From: Acidimicrobiia bacterium
GTDB taxonomy: Bacteria > Actinomycetota > Acidimicrobiia > Spongiisociales > Spongiisociaceae
Direction of reading: 5' to 3'
Length of the DNA: 52,790 bases
Assembly (NCBI GenBank): GCA_009841105.1
Contig: VXMM01000005.1
Coordinates: forward strand, 1-52,790
The translations under genes were made by a program, and so were the position numbers. Shown piece by piece: positions 7,713 through 15,188 of the stretch (positions are counted from its first letter, which is position 1; every line of letters begins with the position of its first letter). The notes below the pieces were generated by a model. The model had not been told where the DNA came from and did no database searches. It saw only the letters and a program-made list of their open reading frames with translations.

Positions 7713-8987
7713 ATGCCCGCCACGGTTGTGCTGGGCGCCCAGTGGGGCGACGAGGGCAAGGGCCGGGTAACCGACCTCTTCGCCCGGGATGCCGACTGCG
7801 TGGTCCGCTACCAGGGCGGTAGCAACGCCGGCCACACCATCGTCGTCGGTTCGGAACGCTTCGCGCTGTCACTGGTGCCGTCGGGGGTCATGTATCCGGC
7901 GGTTACACCCATCATCGCCTCTGGTGTGGTCATCGACCCCCAGGTGCTGCTGGCAGAGATGTCCATGCTGGGAGAGCGGGGAGTCGAAACGTCCCGGCTC
8001 CGTATCTCGGGCAACGCCCACCTGATCATGCCTTACCACCGGAAGCTGGACATGGTCATGGAGCGCTACCTGGGTCGCAATCGGATCGGGACCACCAAGC
8101 GGGGGATCGGGCCGGCCTATACGGACAAGGTCGCCCGTACCGGAATCCGGGTGCAAGACCTCTTCGACCCCGCGATCTTCGCCGACAAGCTGGAAACGGT
8201 CCTGGCCGAGAAGAACAAGATCCTCACGCGGGTCTACAACCAGCTTCCGATGAAGTCCTCCGGCATCGTGGACGAGTATCTCCGGTATGCGGACCAACTC
8301 GTACCGATGGTGGACGACACGTCCTTGCTGATCTGGGACGCCTTGGCGGCCGGGAAGAATGTGCTCTTCGAGGGGGCGCAGGGCACCCTGCTCGACATCG
8401 ACCACGGCACCTATCCGTTCGTCACGTCTTCCAACCCCACCGCCGGGGGAGTGGCGGTCGGCGCCGGAGTCGGTCCCAAGATGCTGGACCGGGTGGTGGG
8501 CGTGGCCAAGGCATACATATCACGGGTCGGCAGCGGTCCTTTCCCCACCGAGCTGTTTGACGATGCGGGCGACCGGATGGTGGATGTGGGCGGGGAGTAC
8601 GGCACGGTGACGGGACGGCGCCGGCGCTGTGGCTGGCTCGACCTTGTAGCCCTCCGCTATGCCCGCCGGGTCAACTCGCTCACCGACCTCTTCATTACCA
8701 AGCTCGATGTCCTGTCCGGTTTTGACACGATCCGGGTCGCCACCGGCTACCGGTCAGGGCGTGACACCCATTCCGAGTTCCCCCGCCAGCAGCGGGTTCT
8801 TTACAACTGCTCTCCCATCTACGAGACACTTGAGGGCTGGGACGAAGACATCACGGGTATCCGGAGCTTCGAGGAACTTCCGGGCCAAGCCCGTCGCTAC
8901 ATCGAGTTCATAGAGGATCAGGTCGGTGTGCCGGTCGGATGGGTATCGGTGGGCCCCGAACGCAGCCAGGTAGTCACCAGGCAATAG
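7713..8987 (+). CDS. purA: Adenylosuccinate synthetase
   Basis: Joins IMP and aspartate using GTP, the first committed step to AMP. Its 424 aa match the family. Motifs are 'GAQWGDEGKGRVTDLF' at the N-terminus, 'RYQGGSNAGHTIV', 'TTKRGIGPAYTDK', 'FEGAQGTLLDIDHGTYPFVT' and 'GEYGTVTGRRRRCGWLD'. The glycine-rich loop has GKGR where most members have GKGK, a conservative change. No strong ribosome site precedes ATG 7713; a TACACT hexamer about 90 bases upstream could be a -10 box. No purine genes are nearby, as is common for purA. Confidence 0.95.
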   Translation: MPATVVLGAQWGDEGKGRVTDLFARDADCVVRYQGGSNAGHTIVVGSERFALSLVPSGVMYPAVTPIIASGVVIDPQVLLAEMSMLGERGVETSRLRISGNAHLIMPYHRKLDMVMERYLGRNRIGTTKRGIGPAYTDKVARTGIRVQDLFDPAIFADKLETVLAEKNKILTRVYNQLPMKSSGIVDEYLRYADQLVPMVDDTSLLIWDALAAGKNVLFEGAQGTLLDIDHGTYPFVTSSNPTAGGVAVGAGVGPKMLDRVVGVAKAYISRVGSGPFPTELFDDAGDRMVDVGGEYGTVTGRRRRCGWLDLVALRYARRVNSLTDLFITKLDVLSGFDTIRVATGYRSGRDTHSEFPRQQRVLYNCSPIYETLEGWDEDITGIRSFEELPGQARRYIEFIEDQVGVPVGWVSVGPERSQVVTRQ

Positions 8988-9133
8988 ACCCTCCCGGCAG
9001 GTCTTACGAGGTACGAACGAACTCGGGATCAGGACACGAGACCCCGAGCGAGGGTTTTGCTCCTCTGCCCACCGGCCTGGGATCATGTCAGGGAACCACC
9101 GGGACGTTCTCCGAGTCTTTCAGGAGGCCTTTG

Positions 9134-10156
9134 ATGCACAACTTCTACTCCGACACGCAGACCAAGCCGACCGCAGCGATGCGGGCCACGGTCCTGGACG
9201 CTGAAGTCGGAGACGAGCAGTTGGCCACCGACCCCACCACCACCCGGTTAGAGAGTCGCGTTGCCGAGTTGCTGGGGAAGGAAGCGGCCCTGTTCCTGCC
9301 GTCGGGCACTATGTGCAACGAGATCGCCATCAAGGTCCACATTGATCCCGGCGATGAGGTGATCGCCCATTGGAGCAGCCACATCATCGGTTACGAGTCG
9401 GGAGGCCCCGCTGCTCTGGCTGGCGCCATGGTCCACCCCCTCGGTGGTGATCACGGGAGGTTCACGGGTGAGCAGGTTGCTCGGGCCATCCGCCCCAAGT
9501 CCCGTTACATGCCCCCCTCCCGGCTGGTATCAATCGAGCAGACCGCCAACCTGGCCGGCGGGGCGATCTGGCCCCTCGAGGTTATCGATGAGGTGGCGGA
9601 GGTAGCCCACGGCGCGGGTCTGCTCACCCACATGGACGGAGCCCGCCTGCTGAACGCGGCGGTGGCGACCGGAATCCCGGCGGCTCGTTACGCCGAGGGT
9701 ATGGACAGCGTCTGGATCGACCTGACCAAGGGCCTTGGCGCCGGGGTGGGGGCTGTCATGGCCGGCAGCCTGGACTTTATTGATCGGGCTTGGCGATGGA
9801 AGCAGCAGTGGGGTGGGGCGATGCGCCAGTCCGGAATCCTCGCCGCAATGGGCCTCTACGCACTCGACCATCACGTGGACCGGATGGCCGATGACCATGC
9901 CCGGGCAGCCCGCATCGGGACGTCCCTGGCCGGGATGGCCCGGGTGGAGAGCGTCTTGCCGGTGGAGACGAACATCGTGATATTCCGGATGGCGCCGGAC
10001 GGCCCCGGTTCGGCGGAACTGATCGAAACCGCCCGCGAGGCGGGGGTGCTCATCTCACCCAGGGATGAGCGGACCTGCCGTATCGTCACCCATCTCGACG
10101 TGGACGATGATGACGTGGATGTCCTGCTGGAGGTGATGGCCTCAGCTCTCGAATGA
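9134..10156 (+). CDS. Low-specificity L-threonine aldolase (PLP-dependent)
   Basis: Predicted to cleave L-threonine or allo-threonine to glycine and acetaldehyde, or a related beta-hydroxy amino acid. It has about 340 aa from ATG 9134, chosen because AGGAGG at 9122-9127 is correctly spaced. An upstream in-frame start would overlap the purA end and add unlike sequence. The fold-type I signature is present: 'DTQTKPTAAMRATVLDAEVGD' in the N-terminus, 'LFLPSGTMCN', the cofactor Asp in 'HMDGARLLNA' and the Schiff-base lysine in 'DLTKGLGAGVGAVMAG' (about K199). A relation to beta-eliminating lyases means substrate choice is not certain. Confidence 0.88.
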   Translation: MHNFYSDTQTKPTAAMRATVLDAEVGDEQLATDPTTTRLESRVAELLGKEAALFLPSGTMCNEIAIKVHIDPGDEVIAHWSSHIIGYESGGPAALAGAMVHPLGGDHGRFTGEQVARAIRPKSRYMPPSRLVSIEQTANLAGGAIWPLEVIDEVAEVAHGAGLLTHMDGARLLNAAVATGIPAARYAEGMDSVWIDLTKGLGAGVGAVMAGSLDFIDRAWRWKQQWGGAMRQSGILAAMGLYALDHHVDRMADDHARAARIGTSLAGMARVESVLPVETNIVIFRMAPDGPGSAELIETAREAGVLISPRDERTCRIVTHLDVDDDDVDVLLEVMASALE

Positions 10157-10226
10157 GCTATCTGCGCCCAAGTCCCTATACTCCCTGGTTCCCACCTGTT
10201 CTCTGGTTTCTCGTGCGGGAGCGGGT

Positions 10227-10232
10227 TAATCT
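10227..10232 (+). promoter_or_regulatory. Possible -10 box of tRNA-Asp
   Basis: TAATCT lies 13 bases before the tRNA. It is the same hexamer seen upstream of the TetR gene and tyrS. No good -35 is visible. TATACT at 10177-10182 is an alternative further upstream. Confidence 0.35.
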
Positions 10233-10245
10233 GGTGGGGCGGTAC

Positions 10246-10323
10246 GGGGGCGTGGTGAAGCCTGGAGTTCACGCCGGCCTGTCAAGCCGGAGGTCGCGGG
10301 TTCAAATCCCGTCGTCCCCGCCA
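10246..10323 (+). tRNA. tRNA-Asp (GTC)
   Basis: Full cloverleaf of 78 nt including an encoded CCA. The acceptor is GGGGGCG paired with CGTCCCC (one G-T wobble), the D stem GTGA/TCAC, the anticodon stem CCGGC/GCCGG with loop CTGTCAA (anticodon GTC), and the T arm GCGGG-TTCAAAT-CCCGT. Discriminator G73 is the expected identity base for tRNA-Asp. Confidence 0.97.
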
Positions 10324-10456
10324 CGAGAACCAGCCGCTCGGAGGGTACTGAAAAATGTCCAGTTGGCCCGATAGCCGGCTGGAAGATCGCAGGTCAAGGA
10401 ATCGCGGGCCTACCGATCCCCGTCTTTTTCAGCACCCTCCTCGCAGACGGTTCTCG
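10324..10456 (+). repeat. 133-bp element with 32-bp imperfect terminal inverted repeats between two tRNA genes
   Basis: The left arm (10324-10355, beginning CGAGAACC and ending CTGAAAAA) and the reverse complement of the right arm (10425-10456) match at 26 of 32 positions. The element begins at the base after the CCA end of tRNA-Asp and ends nine bases before tRNA-Phe. No target duplication is obvious. It could be a small non-autonomous mobile element, or a processing or termination structure of the tRNA transcript. Confidence 0.7.
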
Positions 10457-10465
10457 TAAGTCAGC

Positions 10466-10538
10466 GGCCAGGTAGCTCAGTCGGTAGAGCGCTGCTCTGA
10501 AAAAGCAGAGGTCCCCGGATCGACGCCGGGCCTGGCCA
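10466..10538 (+). tRNA. tRNA-Phe (GAA)
   Basis: 73-nt cloverleaf without an encoded CCA (the discriminator A is followed by CCGA). The acceptor is GGCCAGG/CCTGGCC, the D stem GCTC/GAGC, the anticodon stem CTGCT/AGCAG with loop CTGAAAA (anticodon GAA), and the T stem CCCGG/CCGGG. The T loop reads ATCGACG, so position 54 is A rather than the near-universal T. Confidence 0.93.
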
Positions 10539-10579
10539 CCGATCCAAGCCAGTCCGGGAGGTCAACCGGCATCCAACCA

Positions 10580-10626
10580 GTTTGCGCGACAAACCCAGGG
10601 GCTGTATCCTAGTTTGTAACGCAAAC
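10580..10626 (+). promoter_or_regulatory. ABC exporter promoter with paired GTTTG-N5-CAAAC operators
   Basis: Two palindromes of the same form, GTTTG-N5-CAAAC at 10580-10594 and 10612-10626, lie 32 bp apart centre to centre. Between them sits the -10 TATCCT (10605-10610). A possible -35 TTGCGC (10582-10587) falls inside the first palindrome with a 17-base spacer. This is the layout expected of a repressor-controlled promoter. Confidence 0.6.
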
Positions 10627-10670
10627 CAGAGTCTTGCGGAAGGCCGGTACGACGAGCGGAGGCGGGACCA

Positions 10671-11639
10671 ATGGGTAGACATGACGGAGAAGCACCTTCG
10701 TCGACCATCACCTCTCCCGGAGCCATAGTGTCCCCAGTAGTCAGCGTTGAGAACCTAACCAAGACCTACGGCTCAGTCACCGCGCTGGCGGGTGTCAGCT
10801 TCACGGTCGATGAGGGCGAAGTGCTGGCAATCCTCGGCCCGAACGGCGCCGGTAAGACCACCGCGGTGGAGATCCTGGAGGGCTATCGGCAGGCGGATAG
10901 CGGCACGATCAGCGTGCTTGGCCACGATCCGTCATCCGGTGGTAGGGAGTTTCGCGACCGGATCGGCATCGTTCTCCAAGAGACCGGTATCGAGTTCGTG
11001 CTGACGGTCCGGGAAGCCATCGACACCTACGCCCGGTCCTACTCCCGCCGGCTACCCACGGACGAATTGATCAACCTGGTGGGGCTTGACGGCAAGGCTG
11101 ACGCACGCATCAAGACCCTCTCCGGCGGGCAGAAACGCAGGCTCGATCTCGCACTGGGTCTGGCCGGGGATCCCGAGTTGTTATTCCTGGACGAGCCCAC
11201 CACGGGTTTCGACCCGTCCGCACGCCGCAAGTCCTGGGCGATGATCGAAGGTCTGACCGATCTGGGCAAGACCATCATGCTCACCACCCATTACCTGGAC
11301 GAGGCCCAGCATCTGGCGGATCGGATCATCGTCCTGTCCGGCGGCTCCATTGTTGCCGAAGGAACGGCCGACACGCTGGGCGTCGGCCGGGCCTCCAGCA
11401 CCATCTCGTTCACCGTCGAAGGAGCGGACAGGCCTCCTCGACTGGAGGGCGGACCTATTATGACCGGCCGCACCATCACCTACCGCTCCACCTCGGTGAC
11501 CTCCGATCTGCTGGCGCTGACCAGCTGGGCCACGGAGCGTGGGGTCGAGTTGGGCGGCCTGGAAGTGGCTAGGCCCAGCCTCGAGGACGTGTACCTCGAC
11601 ATCGTGGGCGAGGCCGGTACCGGGAGCCGGGCATCATGA
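10671..11639 (+). CDS. ABC transporter ATP-binding protein (drug/antibiotic exporter type)
   Basis: ATPase of a two-gene exporter; 322 aa. Walker A is GPNGAGKTT, the signature motif LSGGQKRRLDLAL, Walker B LLFLDEPTTG and the switch His is in 'TTHYLDEAQHLADR'. This pattern belongs to the ABC-2 exporter group (DrrA/CcmA-like), and the roughly 90-residue C-terminal extension is common in it. ATG 10671 has GGAGG about ten bases upstream. A later start near 'VSPVVSVENLTKTYG' is possible. The gene overlaps its permease by ATGA. The substrate cannot be read from sequence. Confidence 0.92.
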   Translation: MGRHDGEAPSSTITSPGAIVSPVVSVENLTKTYGSVTALAGVSFTVDEGEVLAILGPNGAGKTTAVEILEGYRQADSGTISVLGHDPSSGGREFRDRIGIVLQETGIEFVLTVREAIDTYARSYSRRLPTDELINLVGLDGKADARIKTLSGGQKRRLDLALGLAGDPELLFLDEPTTGFDPSARRKSWAMIEGLTDLGKTIMLTTHYLDEAQHLADRIIVLSGGSIVAEGTADTLGVGRASSTISFTVEGADRPPRLEGGPIMTGRTITYRSTSVTSDLLALTSWATERGVELGGLEVARPSLEDVYLDIVGEAGTGSRAS

Positions 11640-12412
11640 GCGGCGCCCGATACGTGTCGCTCGTCTGGGGTCAGGTCCGGCACAACAACCGCGTGTTCTG
11701 GCGCACCCCTGCTGCCGCCTTCTTCACGCTGGCTCTGCCGGTCATCTTCCTGATCCTGTTCAGCGTCATCTTCGGGGATGTAGAGGTGGGCGGCGGCTAC
11801 AGCTTCTCCCAGTTCTTCGCTCCCGCCATGGCCGTGTTTGCCGCCGTGTCGTCATCGTTCAGCAACCTGGCGATCGGCGTGTCCTACGCCCGGGACCAGG
11901 GGATCCTCAAGCGAGTCAGGGGTACTCCGCTCCCCGCCTGGGTCTATATGGCCGGCCGGATATGCTCCGGGGTCTGGTTCGCTGTCCTGTCGGTGAGCAT
12001 CATGTTCATCCTGGGGTGGGCGTTCTTCGGCTTTCACATGGTCTGGGCCAACCTCGGAACAGCGTTGGTCGTCTTCGTCGTTGGGATCGCCACCTTCTCG
12101 GCGCTCGGCCTGGCGGTGTGCGCGGTCCTGAAGAACGCCGACTCATCCCCCGCAGTAGCGAACGGGGTGTTCCTGCCGATGGCGTTCGTCTCGGGGATCT
12201 TCATCCAGCTGGACGATGCGCCGCGGTGGTTGCAAATCCTGGGCGATATCTTTCCGCTGAAGCACTTTGCCGGGCCGTTCGGCGAAGCTTTCGACCCGCT
12301 TCGTCAGAGTCCGATACTCGGGTGGGAACACCTGGGTGTCATGATCCTCTGGCTCGTGTTCGGGATGGTGATCATTACCCGCTACTTCACGTGGGATCCG
12401 CGCGGCGCGTAA
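11636..12412 (+). CDS. ABC-2 type transporter permease
   Basis: Membrane partner of the preceding ATPase; 258 aa with about six predicted hydrophobic segments. These include 'AFFTLALPVIFLILFSVIF', 'FFAPAMAVFAAVSSSF', 'VWFAVLSVSIMFILGWAFF', 'LVVFVVGIATFSALGLAV' and 'MILWLVFGMVIIT'. The conserved ABC-2 coupling region appears as 'YARDQGILKRVRGTPLPAW', and the late 'LPMAFVSGIFIQLDDAPRWLQ' matches the family. ATGA overlap with the ATPase indicates translational coupling. It ends 27 bases before the convergent end of murA. Confidence 0.9.
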   Translation: MSGARYVSLVWGQVRHNNRVFWRTPAAAFFTLALPVIFLILFSVIFGDVEVGGGYSFSQFFAPAMAVFAAVSSSFSNLAIGVSYARDQGILKRVRGTPLPAWVYMAGRICSGVWFAVLSVSIMFILGWAFFGFHMVWANLGTALVVFVVGIATFSALGLAVCAVLKNADSSPAVANGVFLPMAFVSGIFIQLDDAPRWLQILGDIFPLKHFAGPFGEAFDPLRQSPILGWEHLGVMILWLVFGMVIITRYFTWDPRGA

Positions 12413-12439
12413 CTCAGCACGGGTTCCGGAGACCCTGGT

Positions 12440-13720
12440 TCAGTCGATCCGCCGGATGTCGGCGCCCATGACGCCGAGCCGGCTGTCGATCCTCTCATAG
12501 CCTCGCTCGATCTGCTCGGCGTTGTGGATGACGCTCTCACCTTCCGCCACCAGCGCCGCGATGAGAAGCGCCATCCCGGCCCTGATGTCGGGGCTGGACA
12601 TGGTGCTGGCGGTCAGCTTGTTGGGCCCCATCACCACCGCCCGGTGAGGATCGCACAGCACTATCTGGGCGCCCATCACGATCAGGCGGTCCACGAAGAA
12701 CATCCTCGATTCGAACATCTTCTCGTGGATGAGGACCGAACCGTAGGCCTGGGTGGCGGCCACCAGGGCGATGCTGGTCAGATCGGCCGGGAAGGACGGC
12801 CACGGCCCGTCCTCGATCTTGGGGATGGCACCACCGAGGTCGGGCAGCACGTTAAGCGGTCCGTTGAAGCGCATCTGGGCGATGCCGTCCGGCAGAGGGT
12901 CGTACTTGATGCCCAGGCGAGCCCAGCCCAGATCGATGGGCTTGTTCATTTCCGGCTGGTACCCGCCGATGGTGATGGGCGAACGGGTCACGGCGGCCAG
13001 CGCCATGATGCTCCCCACCTCGATGTGATCGGGGCAGATGGTGTACTCGCCGCCCCTGAGGCGTTCCACGCCGTCGATCTGGAGGATGTTGCTGCCTATG
13101 CCGGAGATGCGAGCGCCCAGGGTGTTGAGGAAGTGGCACAGGTCCTGGACGTGCGGTTCGCAGGCGGCGTTCTCGATGGTGGTGTGACCCTCGGCGAGCA
13201 CGGAGGCCATGATCAGGTTCTCGGTGCCGGTCACGGACGGCTCGTCCATGAACACGACCGATCCTTTGAGCGTTCCGGTCCGGAACCGGTGACCGTTCAG
13301 GAAGCTGTAGGAGGCGCCGAGCCCTTCGAGAGCGTGCACGTGGGAGTCGATCCGGCGCCGCCCGATGACATCACCACCCGGCGGAGGGAGGTTGACCTCG
13401 CCGAAGCGCGCCAGCGAAGGTCCGGCGAGCAGGATGGAGGCCCGGATGAGACTCGCCTGCTCCTCGGAGATCTCGGAGCTGGTCATCCCGTTGCAGTGGA
13501 TGTGAAGGGTCCCCGGCTCCGGGCTGGTGATCGACGCCCCCATGCCCTCCAGGATGAGGAGCAGGGACTTGACGTCGCCGATGAGAGGCACGTTGTGCAA
13601 TGTGACCGGCTCTTCGGTCAGCAGGCAGGCCGCGATGATCGGTAGAGCGGCGTTTTTGTTGCCCGACGGCTCGAAGTGCCCGTGCAGCCGGGTCGGACCC
13701 CTTACCAGGAAGCTCGTCAT
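12440..13720 (-). CDS. murA: UDP-N-acetylglucosamine 1-carboxyvinyltransferase, Asp-type active site
   Basis: First committed step of peptidoglycan synthesis: transfer of enolpyruvate from PEP to UDP-GlcNAc. Its 426 aa are full length. The N-terminal catalytic Lys is in 'SGNKNAALPI' (K22). The active-site loop reads PPPGGDVIGRRRID, so residue 117, which aligns with the nucleophilic Cys115 of E. coli MurA, is Asp. The same natural change in Mycobacterium and Chlamydia gives intrinsic fosfomycin resistance. Upstream on the minus strand TACCCT lies ten bases before ATG with no ribosome site, suggesting a very short leader. Confidence 0.95.
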   Translation of the reverse strand: MTSFLVRGPTRLHGHFEPSGNKNAALPIIAACLLTEEPVTLHNVPLIGDVKSLLLILEGMGASITSPEPGTLHIHCNGMTSSEISEEQASLIRASILLAGPSLARFGEVNLPPPGGDVIGRRRIDSHVHALEGLGASYSFLNGHRFRTGTLKGSVVFMDEPSVTGTENLIMASVLAEGHTTIENAACEPHVQDLCHFLNTLGARISGIGSNILQIDGVERLRGGEYTICPDHIEVGSIMALAAVTRSPITIGGYQPEMNKPIDLGWARLGIKYDPLPDGIAQMRFNGPLNVLPDLGGAIPKIEDGPWPSFPADLTSIALVAATQAYGSVLIHEKMFESRMFFVDRLIVMGAQIVLCDPHRAVVMGPNKLTASTMSSPDIRAGMALLIAALVAEGESVIHNAEQIERGYERIDSRLGVMGADIRRID

Positions 13721-14009
13721 CCCGGTTCACAGGGTAGCCGCGACTCGCCCGCGTACACACCATTTAAAAGACGTTGATTGTATTCTTTAGTAGATGTTGG
13801 CACCTGTCCAAGTGTGAACAGAGGGCCAGGGCCAGTGTTCATCGACCTCGGTCGGCCCGTCACGGTGATCTCGGTTCGACGCTGTGCTTGCGGATCCGGC
13901 TGAAGAGTTCCGGATTCTCAGGCAGCTCTCAGGTGGCGTTCAGGAACCTCACAGGCTGGGCACGCACGATGGCTTCGACATTGATCGTCCAGTCGATAAG
14001 GAGAAGATC

Positions 14010-15110
14010 ATGCGCAATCAGGAACGCCAAGACAACCGGCAGATCGAGTCTGGTACGTCTTCGGAGCGTAAGGCATTCAAGTGGGTCCGGTGGTTGGGTG
14101 CCGGTGTGGCTTCGGTCGCCGTGGCCGCGGGATTGGCGGCGTGTGGCAGCGATGCCGGCGGCAACAATGGACGTGCGGCGGCTGTCCAGGAAGCCGCCAC
14201 GAGCGGTCTTGGTGAGGAGTCGGGTAGCCGGTTGGCGTTGACTGACACCTTCGATCAGGTTCGTGCCGGTGCCCGTCTCTTTATGACCTACGACCCAGCT
14301 ACCAACGCGTTCGTGGGCGCCGTGGAGAACGTGACAACCGACGTCCTGGACAGGGTTCGGGTGGAGGTGCATCTCTCCAACGGGGTCGAGCTCGGCCCGA
14401 CCACACCGCTGGACCTGGCCCCGGGGGAGATCGTCGACGTCAGGCTTCCGGCCACTGCCACCCCGTTCGACGGTTGGAGCCCGCACGCTGAGGTGGGTTC
14501 CGGCGGTGCCGAGGGGTCCGGTGAGCACGGACCCGGCGGCGAGGGCTCGGAAGGCTCGGTGGCCGGCGAAGGTTCCGGCGAGCATCGAGCTACCGCTGCC
14601 GTCGAGAAGGCCGCCACAGGCAACGCCGAGGGGTCTGAAGGCTTCGAGGCCGGTGAAGGCGCACAGGACGCCGAGGGTGGTCTCGGCGAGGAGTCGGGCA
14701 ACCGGTTGGCGTTGACGGACGTCTTCGACGAGGTTCGTGCCGGTGCCCGTCTCTTTATGACCTACGACCCGGCCTCCAACGCGTTCGTCGGGGCCGTGGA
14801 GAATGTGACCGCCGACGTTCTGACCAGGGTTCGGGTGGAGGTGCATCTCTCGAACGGGGTCGAGCTCGGGCCGACCACGCCGCTGGACCTCAGGCCAGGC
14901 CAGATCGCCGACGTTGTGTTGCCCGCCACGACCACGCTGTTCGACGGTTGGAGTCCGCACGCCGAGGTCGGTCCGAGTGGCGCCGAGGGTTCCGGTGAGC
15001 ACGGGCCAGGCGGTGAGGGCTCGGAAGGCGGCGAAGGCGCTGAGGGTCGCGAAGGAACAGAAGGGTCCGGCGAACGCGGACATGGGGGTGACGAGGGCTC
15101 GGGAAGCTGA
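14010..15110 (+). CDS. Secreted lipoprotein with a tandemly duplicated domain and Gly/Glu/Ser-rich linkers
   Basis: I do not recognise this family. From ATG 14010 (AAGGAG just upstream) it has about 366 aa. A basic stretch 'KAFKWVRW' precedes a hydrophobic segment ending in a lipobox-like 'GLAAC|GSD', so it should be a membrane-anchored lipoprotein. The body holds two copies of a 117-residue unit encoded by gapless 351-bp repeats (14205-14555 and 14679-15029). Each has 'LALTD.FD.VRAGARLFMTYDP', 'NAFVGAVENVT', 'RVRVEVHLSNGVELGPTTPLDL' and 'FDGWSPHAEVG', a beta-rich pattern resembling FxLYD-like extracellular domains. Linkers and C-terminus are low-complexity Gly/Glu/Ser. It stands alone, with about 290 bases free of genes before it. 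Confidence 0.8.
   Translation: MRNQERQDNRQIESGTSSERKAFKWVRWLGAGVASVAVAAGLAACGSDAGGNNGRAAAVQEAATSGLGEESGSRLALTDTFDQVRAGARLFMTYDPATNAFVGAVENVTTDVLDRVRVEVHLSNGVELGPTTPLDLAPGEIVDVRLPATATPFDGWSPHAEVGSGGAEGSGEHGPGGEGSEGSVAGEGSGEHRATAAVEKAATGNAEGSEGFEAGEGAQDAEGGLGEESGNRLALTDVFDEVRAGARLFMTYDPASNAFVGAVENVTADVLTRVRVEVHLSNGVELGPTTPLDLRPGQIADVVLPATTTLFDGWSPHAEVGPSGAEGSGEHGPGGEGSEGGEGAEGREGTEGSGERGHGGDEGSGS
14205..15029 (+). repeat. 351-bp direct repeat (two copies) inside the lipoprotein gene
   Basis: Copy 1 spans 14205-14555 and copy 2 14679-15029. They have equal length and no gaps, and long identical runs such as 'GTTCGTGCCGGTGCCCGTCT'. High nucleotide identity, including many third positions, points to a recent duplication or ongoing gene conversion. 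Confidence 0.85.
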
Positions 15111-15188
15111 CCCCGGCGAGATAGGATCGCCGCATTCGGTGGCGGCCTTCTGGACGAGAGCGTTCAGGGGGCCGCCGTCACCCTCGTT

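Noticed and set aside
12524-13645. 373-aa open frame on the plus strand across murA
   Set aside because: Shadow of murA. Low-complexity His/Asp/Gly/Val composition and no ribosome site; murA motifs are complete on the other strand.
13929-15083. 384-aa minus-strand frame opposite the lipoprotein
   Set aside because: Repeats in it mirror the 351-bp DNA repeat; the plus strand has a ribosome site, signal segment and lipobox.
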